The translations under genes were made by a program, and so were the position numbers. Of a DNA stretch of 64,000 bases, positions 22,485 through 32,753 are shown one piece after another (position 1 is the stretch's first letter; each line of letters begins with the position of its first letter). Source of the DNA: Eutreptiella sp. 'Long Island Sound 2002' (lineage: Eukaryota > Euglenozoa > Euglenophyceae > Eutreptiales > Eutreptiaceae); NCBI GenBank assembly GCA_964036045.1, contig OZ038386.1:14667433-14731432 (forward strand), read 5' to 3'. The notes below the pieces were generated by a model that was not told the DNA's origin, did not search any database, and saw only the letters and a program-made list of their open reading frames with translations.

Positions 22485-25400
22485 GGATTGTGAGCTGTGC
22501 CACCGGCGATGGAACATTTGGGTGGTCGAACGCTCCGGCACTTCATTTGATGAAAAAAAAAAGGTGCTCTTCTTCGTTTTGAATTGTGCAGGGTGTTGGG
22601 TAGGGTTTGGATGCTATCTTTGAACACATGTGGGGGTAGGAACAAATGGTTCAGTGATTGCACCCCTGAGGGAATGGGAACCAATGGTTGAATAGTTGGG
22701 AGCCCATGGGTCAAAACATGCAGGGCTAGGAACCACTAGTGAAGCACATGGAGTGCCTGCGGGCATTTTTGGGAAACCTGGGTACAGGAACACCTTTTTT
22801 TTTTCTTCATTAAGGACCGCCCTATCCTCCCCGATGTGCATTGTTTGGAGATGTCAAGCGATTTGTTACCAGCATGTTCCATGATGTGACCACGCTGCGA
22901 CACGTCCTCAAGTGGACAATAGGGGAACTCCTTGGCGGGGCAATCGCAGAGTCCTTGGGCCATTTTATGCTCTAGCAAGAAGTTCCATGCATCGGATGTT
23001 GCCTGGTTTGCACAGATACCCTCTTTGGATCAACAAAAGTGCGACGCCGATTGGAGCATGCCACCATGGTTGCCAAGGTGGGGATTCATCAGTTGACCAT
23101 CAAGCCCAGACGCGCGTGATTCAACCGCTGCACCACATCATCCCCTCCTAGCCGGCCCTGGCTGGCACACTAGACCAGCTCACATGAACAGGCTGGGCCG
23201 TCCCTCACGTCTGGTTTCTGCCCAATGACCAGCATGATGAGACTCGATCCCCCTGCCAGATGCCAGACCCCAGTAACATGTCTGCTGAGGAGACCCAGCA
23301 GAAAGCTGAGCTGCTGCGAAACGCTGCATAAAGGTTGAGGGGTGATCAAACATGTCCACCGCTCTTGCACGGCATTTCTCTGCAGGGATCCCTTGCCGGT
23401 GCGCTGCGGTTGTGTTGCGAGCATGATGGAATGGTTCAGTGCAGCCCAGGGAGAAAAAGCTACAGTGAAACCCAGACCCAGGCATGCATGGGAGGGTGCC
23501 CAGCTTATGGCCCAGCCGCCGTCTCCCTGACTGCAAGCGCCAGCTTCACTGGCAGTAACCGCCCCCAACCGCTTTGGCAACCTCCTCAAACCGCCCACCT
23601 AACCGCTTCTGGGGCCTCCATCTGAGGCCCCTTCCCTTCTCATGCATCCCTGCGCAGACCTGTGAACGCAACGTCTGCATCCGTGGGATGTCATTCGTTG
23701 TTGTGGCCTCCCATTGACCTGCAGCCCATGGCACCGATGATTTGCATTCAGGTCACTCAGGTCTCTCTCGTGGCTGAACGGGAGGCCCCTAGGTGCAAGC
23801 CTTGTTCTCCAGCCATCATCCCATCGATTCGTGAAATCAAGGTGCACGGTCCGTGCCCTCTCTCGGCTCTATGACACTCAAACCTCTGATGAGCCCGGCC
23901 TCAATGTAAAGGGAGCTCCGTCAGCCCCTGCCGTGGAATATCTCGGCTACTCACGTGAATGTGGGAGCCCCCTTCCCCCTTCAACAGCTTTCGCCTTTGC
24001 AGCACCACACGATGGTGTACAGCATCCAGCCCACCCACAGGGCAATGCACAGCAGGCCAGGCCAAGCAATTTCTGAACAGACCTGAAGAGAGCCAGCAGT
24101 GGAGCCTCTAGCTCTGTTGGTGTAGGAGGTGCCCGGCCAACACAACCCATCAGGGAAGTACCGGCAGGACCCAGCACCCCCAAGCCCAAGGCCTAAACTC
24201 CTTAATATGCTTTCCTTCCTCCCCGCATCTCTCTTGAATGCATTTTACTGCAGAGTACGCCGAGACAACCGCCGCCAACCGTCAACTGCGAGGACTTAAG
24301 TAGAAAAAGTAGAACAGAACCCCCTTCCCCCCCGGGGGGACGGCCCGTCCGACCCTCTTAGGGGCCTGAGGCCACTTGGGGAACACTGTAAACATTGGAG
24401 GGGAGGATTGCACACAGGCTGAAGGGGAGCGTAGGATGGACAGGGGGGCGGGTGCCGAATTACCGTTTAGGTAGCAAGTTTATACAATTGCATACACCTG
24501 CTGCACCTGGGACAAGCTGTTTTTTGGCCCTAAAACAGACCATGGCCGTTGGCCTCCCGCACCTCTTTAGCATCCATCACAGTCCTAGTCATTGCAGTGA
24601 GTTCACATGGCGCCATTGGGCGCCCATGCGAGTCCTCTTGCATTTGCAGGGGGGGGGGGGGTTAGCTTGGCCCAAGGTTCACAGGGGCTTAAGAAAAGGA
24701 AAAGGAATCATGGCGGAGGAGGAAAAGTGTTCACAACAGAATTGCACACACAAGGCGGGATCTCCGGCTTCTGAGGCAATTGTGTCGGGCAAAGAGGGTT
24801 CATGTGGGAATGGAGGTCGCTAGTTTGGTCTGGAGGGATTCAAGTTGCCATAATTACACTTTGTTGGGTGTTTGGTGGTTTTGTGGCCACATTCATCAGC
24901 CCCACGTGCAAGGCCTGCCACATTCATTTTTGCATCTGAGCGCGTCAAGTGTGCTGTGTGGGAAATACAGCACGGCGTATGGACGGAGGGGGGCTGGGGG
25001 CGTGGCACACATTGGACGGATGGGGCACGGTAAGCCGGTAAGCCAGAACAAGTTCGGTCCTGCACAGCCATCAAACCCTGCCTTCAGCTTCGGCTTGTGA
25101 TGTGTCAATTTCTTGTTGTATCATACTGCAACTGGAATTCTGCGAATTTTGAACAGCTGAATACACATTCCATGTGCTTGAGGGGCCCTGAAGCTCGCCA
25201 TAATCAAACACACATTTGCTGATGCAATTATGGCATCTGGTCACGACTGAATCCTTCAGGAAACGCTGAGTTATGCTGTTTTATAATCAGAACTGAGACA
25301 TGGGAGCGTCCACTGCTCCTCATCAATCCTCGCTCTGCCCATGCAACCCATTCCGAGGGAACCATTTTCAGTTTTGAACAGACGCTAAGTAAATAATATC

Positions 25401-26042
25401 TCGTTGTATTTAAGTATTACATTTATGATATTTTATGCGTGTTCATAAACGAAAGAGGAGGCAGCATAAAAGGTGATGCAGTTTCTGGATGCTCTGAGCT
25501 GCCTGCAGTGCGTCATGCTTGGCATTCCCAACTTCAAAAATCCTATTTCCTGTGTCGAGAGCTTGCCAGGCCGCATGGCGCGGCGCGTGTGCGTAGTAAC
25601 TATTGGCAATTGGATCGCAAACATGTAGTGGGACGTTTTTGTGATGCCCCTCTGCGTGTTTTTGTGAGGGGGGCAATCCGGCTGTTGCCGGGGTCATCAA
25701 CTCACAAGGTGCGCGTGACAGTATTGTCCCATGTATGTAGGTATGTATGTATGTATGTATGTGTATGGCTTCCATTTTGTTCCCGAGTAATGTCGGTCAT
25801 TATCGATTCCATCGCAAACCCTCGAAATGGCGCTCGCTCGCTCCGAAAACAGTGCTCCACTGGGAATTCATGACTCGAGAGAACTGGATGCGGCATCTAC
25901 ACAGACCAGATGCTCTCCGCCGCACGGTGCATCATGGGAGTTCCCCCCCCCCCCCCTCCATTGTCCAGTAAGTGCCCTTCAGTGGGCACTCCAGTGACTA
26001 CGGGTCGATGTGCAGTGAGTCATTGTCGTCGGGGGGTGGGAG
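22485..26042. other. 3.5-kb stretch with no recognisable gene
   Basis: It contains a 13-base G tract (24649-24661), a 14-base C tract (25943-25956), a short (ATGT)n run at about 25735-25762 and a tRNA-like relic at 23070-23145. The many short frames show no motif. Confidence 0.5.
23070..23145 (-). repeat. Degenerate tRNA-derived (SINE-like) element
   Basis: On the minus strand TGGTGCAGCGG matches the tRNA A-box consensus exactly. About 40 bp later comes a weakened B-box-like GATGAATCCCC. It shares its first 20 bases or so with the relic near 14935-15005. It is not a functional tRNA. Confidence 0.33.
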
Positions 26043-26354
26043 GTGAGTTCGGGGTTCAGCATGGATGTCAGTGACACCCGGCCGCTCAGCTCGACGTCGG
26101 ATGATTCAGGGTTTAGCACAGATGTCAGTGACACACGGCGGATGAAGTATACCAGGGTCAGGGAGGGCAGGGACAATCACGAGAGCTTTCAAAGAGCCCA
26201 ACAGCCTGTGCGGAACAATCTGTACCATACTCTGGACAAATGGTGGCGGCGCCTCTGGCGCCGTATTCATGACAATGAACCGAGAAAGTTTCCTGAGTGG
26301 TTCTGGAGGGTGACAACCATCGTCGTTCTATGGCCAGTAAGCGCCCTTGTCTAG
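26043..26354 (+). pseudogene. Fragment sharing the TDVSDTRR motif with the LINE tail
   Basis: A 103-codon frame begins with two tandem copies of a unit reading GFSMDVSDTRP and GFSTDVSDTRR, then a basic Trp-rich end. The same peptide, FSTDVSDTRR, occurs near the C-terminus of the LINE-like frame at about 38770. I infer a relic of a related element. No reverse transcriptase remains here. Confidence 0.35.
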
Positions 26355-27330
26355 TATGCGGGGGGGGGGGGGGGGGGCGAGGGAACCATCACCTTCCATT
26401 TTCCAAAAATTTTTGGGAAGGTTGAATGTTGAGGTTCTCCTGTGTGTTCGCTGGTTGGATGAGGTACTGTCGTTGGTGCATTGCTGTGTACTTCAAACTT
26501 CTTGCATGGAAGGCACTGCACTGTACCCTATATCATGCAGAACACTTTTTCGCAATTTCAGCCATGAATGTCGATGACATTGACACGTACCCTCCTGGTG
26601 CTGTTGTCAATTTCCAACCTTCAGATGGCAGTATTGTGTCTGCCAAGATTCTGGGCTGATTTCTGTGACGACATCACGGCAGCCACTAAGGCGGCCTATT
26701 TCCCTGCCGGCTTGGCATTTGTCAAGTTGTTGGACAAGTTGTCGGATTTGGAGACGCCTCCCCTGATTCTTCGAATCATCTAACCCTCTTTTCAACCCTC
26801 CTTCACCACCTCGCGCAAGTTCATTGGAAGGTGTTTGTGATGGGACTGGTACTTGAGGGTCAGGGTCAGAGTCAGGGTCAGAGTTGTCGTCCCGTGCCTC
26901 ACAGATTGCAACAGATTCTGATGTGTCATTGCTTACATCTGTTGATACTGGTCTCCCAAGTGGCGTTGAAGAAGACAGTGACAGTGCGTTCGACACTGAG
27001 ATTGTGTGGGCAAAGAGTGCTCGTGGTGTATGGGTTTGGCAAACGGTTTTGCCAACAGGAAATTGTATTTCACCCGTGATGTGCCTGAGGCAAACTGCTT
27101 GCCGCAGGCCCCTGCCAAACCTGCTGCCAAGCCTGCCCCCAAAGCGCCCAGACCTCGTACCAAACCCTTCAAGCGTGCAGCCAAACCTGCCGCCCAGGTG
27201 GCAGCGAAGCCTGCAGCCAAACCTGCAGCTGGAGAGCCCATTCCTGTGGCCCCTGTTGAGCATGTGCAGCTCTTTCATGTGAAATACGCGCGTGTGAAAA
27301 AGTGGCATACCGAGCCTGTTGCTCAGTAGA
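26341..27330 (+). repeat. Dispersed repeat copy 1 (with Ala/Pro/Lys-rich coding relic)
   Basis: It starts at an 18-base G run (26360-26377), then GAGGGAACCATCA, then words such as TTGGTGCATTGCTGTGTACTT, ACTGTACCCT and ATCATGCAGAACA. All of these recur at 28310-28500. Farther on it encodes an Ala/Pro/Lys-rich stretch ending EPIPVAPVEHVQL (27006-27329), matching EPIPVAPTEHVQL at about 30085-30125. The two copies are clearly related but heavily diverged, with frames broken in both. Confidence 0.55.
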
Positions 27331-27582
27331 CCTGACATGCATCCCTGCAGGCTGTTTCCTGGTCATTTTGTGGTTCACATGCCCTTGTGTTCGCTCTCTT
27401 CTTTTGTGTCGCGCGTCCTTTGTTTAGGAATCAGGGGTGCGAGGGAACCGTCATGCGCAGCTGCTAACTGGACAAGGGGCGCGGGAGGTACCGCGCATGG
27501 GGTGGAAGGATGCGGGGAAGAGGGAAAAGACAGACAAAGAAGAGGGAGGGCAGAAGAGGACGGGGCACGACATTGTGTTAAA

Positions 27583-28135
27583 AGTTTTAGGCAGAATCGT
27601 CCCTGACAGCTTGTGTAGAACCTACTGCAGGTCTAATGGAGCTTTGCCCACAAACAACTTCAAGGTCACTGCTCCTTTTGGCCGCTGTACTGTACTGCAC
27701 ACTGTTGCGGCTTAAGTTATCTGTTTCGTCTTCAGGCACAGTCCCTGTGCAGCATGATTCTCAGCATCTCAAACACAACAGAATCCACTCTGTAAGATAT
27801 TTTAGGTAGGATGCTTGTTCATATCTCTACTGGAAATTCGGGGAATGTTTTGAAACACCTCGAACAGACCCGCATGTTGGACCATTATGGACCGCATGGC
27901 CAGGATTCCGTTCCCGGCCATAAGGCCGAACTCAGGACTGGCATATGAACAAAAAAGTTTTTAGGCAGGATCCTCACAGTCATGTGTGGAACTTGGTCCG
28001 GATCCAAAATAATTTTCTAGGCAGAATGCTCATTGACAGTGTGTATAGTAACTACTGCAAGTCTAATGGAGCCTTGCCCACAAACAACTTCAAGGTCACT
28101 GCTCCTCTGTACTGCACACTGTTGTGGCTCTCTTG
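27583..28135 (+). repeat. Local direct repeats (two full copies, one partial)
   Basis: A block with TCTAATGGAGC, TTGCCCACAAACAACTTCAA and TGTACTGCACACTGTTG lies at 27583-27716 and again at 28012-28133. A partial copy of its start (TTTTTAGGCAGGATCCTCAC) is at about 27956. Both full copies are open over a short frame containing SNGALPTNNFKVTAP. They lie between the two larger repeat copies. Confidence 0.65.
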
Positions 28136-28299
28136 ACTGCTGTGTTTTGGACCCTTTCTGATTGGCCTTGGCGTGGCCTCATAGTGGGTGAGTAGAGCAG
28201 GTGAACATCTCCCTCGCCCCTGCAGTATGCATGCGGTCAAAGGGCTTGGAGTCTTGTCTGTCATGGTGATCCCTTGAAGTGTACGCCCCGCCCCCCTCA

Positions 28300-30330
28300 A
28301 TGAGTACCTGCCCTTGATACCGGGGGGGGGGGGGGGGCAGGGGAACCATCAGTTTGAGTTTTCCAATTTTGATTAGAAGATTGATCTTCTCCTGTGTGTT
28401 TACTGGTTGGGCAGGTAGTATTATTGGTGCATTGCTGTGTACTTGACATTTCTTGCATCCAAGGCGCTACACTGTACCCTGTATCATGCAGAACAATTAG
28501 TTTTCTGCAATTTCAGTCATGGATGTCGATCATATTAATACGTGCCCAGCTCTCAAATTTTGGTGCTTTCTTTGGTTGGACATGGGAGAGACCTTGTCCC
28601 AGCTGTGTTTTGCACTCCTGACAGCCTGAGCAAAGGGGTAGGGTGTTGTGACAAATATCCAGATCTGCTGCCCAAAAGACCGTGGTGGAGTCATATCTGA
28701 ATTTGTCTCATTGATGGTGAACAGTCTCACCTCTCTGCCTGATCTTGACCCTCCAACAAAAGTGCGGCAGGGGCTCTCATATGCTTATGAATAAGGCAAA
28801 GGGTAATCCGGGTGGCACAACCATCATGCAGCAACTCTGACAGGAAGTGGTCTCAACCCCTGTCACCCTCAAAAGGGACATTTGACCCCCATCCCTCTGA
28901 TCTGGTTTCCCCCCTAATCTAATTTGAGCGGGCGCCACCCTATGGCTTGGGAGTAATATGGTTACACTTGGTCATCTGAAGTGGGCCTTATATTCAAGCT
29001 CTGCTATAGGCCATTTGATGCCAATCTCAACTGACTGAATTATTTTGGCAGAAAGGCTCCACTGGGCAATGGATTTCCCCCTCCCTTTCCCCCTGCCAGC
29101 ATGGATTTGTGACCCACTCTAACTCCCGCTTGCGGCTAGCTGCGCACTGTGTCAAGACATGCCCTCGAGACAAATTTGGCCATGTACATCATAGCCGCGC
29201 CACATAGTTTTGCTCATGTGTGAGTGCGGGTCGGGGACCATGTCTCTAGGGCTGGGGGGTGGCTCCCAAGGGGGCTGGGGCACAACCTGCGTATGCAGTT
29301 TTCCAGCCTCGGCTGCTCAAAAATGGTCGTCCCTCTCCCCTCTTCGAGGTGCCTTGCCGAAGGCAATAGAATTTTGGAAACATGTCCTACTTTGCCCTAT
29401 ATTGATACCCCCCCCCCCCCTTTGTCAGAACAACAACAGGTGTTGTTGCCGTCAAATTTTGGGACATTAGTGTTGCTCTCGCTAGGGGGGCGGGTACGTC
29501 CCACAGAACAATGACCAGGACCCTGTGCTTTCTTTCAAACAACATTGCCATTTTTGGGGAAATCATCGTTTGAGGAGGGGGGGTACTTCTGGGGGAGGTA
29601 TCATTTTTCAGGGAGTCATCATTTCTTCATGAGATTTGTTTGCGATGCTGTCCTGGATACCCCATGTTGGATGTGCCCATCTCATCCCCCCCAAAATGTC
29701 ATTGCAATACCTGGTAAGTTATGCAAGAAAGAAGGCTGGTGCAGTTTCAATATGATTTGTGGTCTCCCCTCCAAATGATATGCACAGTAACAGGCCCTTT
29801 CTGCACTTCGTGGGCCCACCGATTGAATCGTAACTCAGTTGCACGTGCTCTGAAGTGGTTAAGCCTAACAGCGTCCATGCAACAAAGGGTGGTTGTGACC
29901 TTTTTGGCTATCTGGCAACCTCTAACCTTACCGCTTGTTGGCCCCTACTTTCAAAGTAAACCGATGAGAGGTTGTACAGTACTAGTGTGGTGCAACATGA
30001 CTTTGTACCCCCTGGAACACATGACACCAGGTATGCCAAGGTTGGTGCAAAGCCTTGCGCTAACCCTGCACCCAAACCTGCAGCTGAGCCCATTCCTGTG
30101 GCACCCACGGAGCATGTTCAATTATGCAAAAAAGTGGTACACCAAGGCTATTCAGCAGTCGCAGGGTTTTCTGATCATTTTCATGTGCACGTGTTGTCCC
30201 TGTATACATGCTTTGTTATGTTGGCGTGTGCCTTTGCACCCCTTTACCTTTCCCTCTCTTCGCGGAGCACAGCGTCTCTGCACGGAATTGCCTGGCATGG
30301 CCCGACAGGGCCAGGGATGGGTTCGTGACC
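28300..30330 (+). repeat. Dispersed repeat copy 2
   Basis: This is the partner of the copy at 26341-27330: a 16-base G run (28322-28337), AGGGGAACCATCA, the same internal words, and an Ala/Pro relic (AKPCANPAPKPAAEPIPVAP) at about 30050-30110. It is longer than copy 1, so an insertion or extra material lies between about 28700 and 29900. No intact gene is seen. Confidence 0.5.
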
Positions 30331-30605
30331 CCCATGCACGACACTCCACCATGCTGTACAGCATGCAGGAGGGTGCTCTGTCTCCCAACAGCGCGGAGGG
30401 GCTCATGAAGCATGGACGGGCCTCACGTGAGGCAACATAAAGGACGGAGGGGGGAGCCTCTTGTCATACAGGGCGGCAGCTCTCCAGAAACCCGCGCGAC
30501 TTGCCCCATGGGTGAGTTTGGGGGCTGGAATGGGTAGAAGCCCCATGGACTATTGCTCCTTAATATGATTTCCTTCCTTGGCGTGTGCCTTTGCATATCT
30601 GTTTA

Positions 30606-30985
30606 GGGGGGGGGGGTACCAAAAAACCCCCATTTTGTTACCAACCAACCCCCCATCTCCTACCACTTTCTACCACAAAATCCCCACCTCATTTTTTTAC
30701 CAACACAAAGCAGTGACAGCCCTCCCCTCCCCCCTCTTTGTACAGTAATTGCTCACGTGCAAACAAATCCAGTCTTTGAAATGGGTTTACCAAAAAACCC
30801 TCCGGTGTTCACCAAAAAACCCCCCAGTTCTTACCAACCCCCCCCCCCCCAAACCTTACCAGAAAACCCCCAAGCTACCAAACCCCCCCGCCCCAAAATT
30901 TACCAATAAACCCCCAAGTTGTTACCAAAAAAAACCTTACCCGAAAAACCCACCCAATTCTTACGCCCCCCCCCCCCAAAACAAA
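30606..30985. repeat. Degenerate minisatellite of TTACCAAAAAACCCCC type
   Basis: The words TTACCAA, AAAAACCCCC and CCAGTTCTTACC recur irregularly, with C runs of 13 (30838-30850) and 12 (30966-30977) bases. One strand is almost all A and C, so the minus strand is G/T-rich with many runs of four or more G. A Pro/Lys/Asn frame through it is a product of the repeat. Confidence 0.6.
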
Positions 30986-31958
30986 ACATGCATACGAGGA
31001 GGTGTATGTGTGAAAGGTTTCTTCACCCGCGTGCGGCCAAACATTACCAACCCTAAGAACCAAAAAGGGAAGGCTCGGTACTACAAGATTGCAGCCTGTC
31101 TGCAGCTTTACCCAAAGCACAGCAAAAGGAAGCCGTTTTGCCATCTTGTGGCACACCATTTACAATTTACGCGGCAGTCAGATAGTCACCATCCCCAATC
31201 ACCAACAGTTCGTGTTTTGGTACCAAAAAAACGGGGTTTGTGCTACCACACCACAATTATATTAGCAAATGGTGCATTGATCCGACCACAAAATTATTTG
31301 CAGTTTGGCTGAATTGAAAAAAACCACATTTCAGAGGTGTGCGGAGTTGGAAATTGCTGCTGTTTTCATGCGTTTTAACAATAGGGTGACCACTATTTTG
31401 GAAGCGGAGAGGAATATATTTTTATGCATCCGAGGAATAGGAGTGTAGACGGCTGACCGGCAACGGATTGATTCACTTTGGATTTTGTCTGCTCTGAGGG
31501 TATGCTGCATGCAAAGGGAAGAATGTTTCAGCTGTAACATGCAGTTGCGCGCAACCTGCGGCATATTTTGCCGCGCGAGGGTTATCAGAGTGATTCCGAA
31601 GGGTGATGTACATCGTTGCAGCACGGCCTAGGCCGTTTGTTTTGACACAACAACCCCGTGTTTCTACCATTTAAGATTTGCACATTTTTGGTCTTTTGGA
31701 AAGCATGGTTTTTGGAGGTCCAATATTGAGAGAATGTGGTTTGTAGATTTGTGCAAGTTGCCAAAGTGGTCAATTTGGGCGTCGAAGTGTAAAATTGGGT
31801 GGCTCTAAAGTTCGATTCAAAGAGGTTGTCTTGGGTATTCCCGGAACATGATCGCAACAATTTGAACACTTTGCAAGAATGCAGCTTATGTACTTTGTTC
31901 CAATTTCACCGTGTAGCATCTTCTTATGCATATTCAACCGTGAATTCAACAGAGCAGC
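30986..31958. other. Non-coding stretch, AT-richer
   Basis: The frame through the minisatellite continues to 31312 without any motif. From 31.3 kb the DNA becomes AT-richer than upstream. No gene or clear repeat is recognised. Confidence 0.4.
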
Positions 31959-32473
31959 TTTGCCACCTTTCCCAAACCAATTGTACGTAGGTACAAGAAG
32001 CTCATCACTTGGGCCGATGGAAAACAGAAGAAGAGCTGTGAAACTACATACCCACGGGCACAAGAGTTTCCATTGTATACCCCGATGGATAAAACGTGGT
32101 CCGATTGAAGTCGAAAACAGGAAGTAAAAACCAACGTGAAAGATCGAACGGTGGGTGTTCATTGGGATGTGGATGATTGGTTCCAAGATATTGGTAGCCA
32201 AATGGGAATGCTTACCCCTTCCAAGGAACTACCTAAAGGTAGGACAACGAGAACGTGCTTATGGAGGCCCGAGAGGCGGACAAAGGGCCCCGTGAGGCTA
32301 CAGCTAGGCCTCAAATGGAGCCCCTAGTACATATTAAAAAGAAGGTTTAAGAGAATGACCGAGCCCCAATGAAGAAGAAGATTCAGGAAGAGTTAGTGAA
32401 GCAATTTGCCGAAGACCTTGAGGACGATGGAGGCATGGTGAAGCGAGAGGTGGAAGAGGAGGTGCAAAGCTGA
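31959..32473 (+). pseudogene. Decayed coding relic, unknown family
   Basis: Two adjoining frames look coding. The first (31959-32240) reads FATFPKPIVRRYKKLITWAD, then an in-frame TGA at about 32106, then GVHWDVDDWFQDIGSQMGML and PSKELPKG. The second (about 32243-32473) reads DNENVLMEAREADKGPRE, has a TAA at about 32348, and goes on to EELVKQFAEDLEDDGGMVKR. A shift near 32235-32245 separates them; it could instead be a splice, because GTAGGA follows AAAG there. A spaced segment at about 32655-32751 (CDVCHDGCFKMDESGNLVFH), ending before a GTAATC donor, may belong to the same gene. I do not recognise it. Confidence 0.35.
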
Positions 32474-32753
32474 CTATTTCACACCTTGAAGGTACGCACC
32501 GGCAAGTCCCTGGTTCAATTCTAGCCGTGGCTGTCAAGAAATGGTATTGGCAGTCCCTCCGGTCGGTATCCGTACCTATGGCACGGGTGTAGCAAGCAAG
32601 TCCTCTCTTGTCTTACAGGCAGATATCCGTGGCATTAGGCACATTTATTGAATAGTTTTTGTGATGTGTGTCATGACGGGTGCTTCAAAATGGATGAAAG
32701 TGGCAATCTTGTCTTCCATCCAAATGAGTTGCTTGACATCCCTAGGAGCGCCC

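Noticed and set aside
30606-30985. Interstitial telomere
   Set aside because: The unit is irregular and does not match a known telomere repeat; kept only as a minisatellite.
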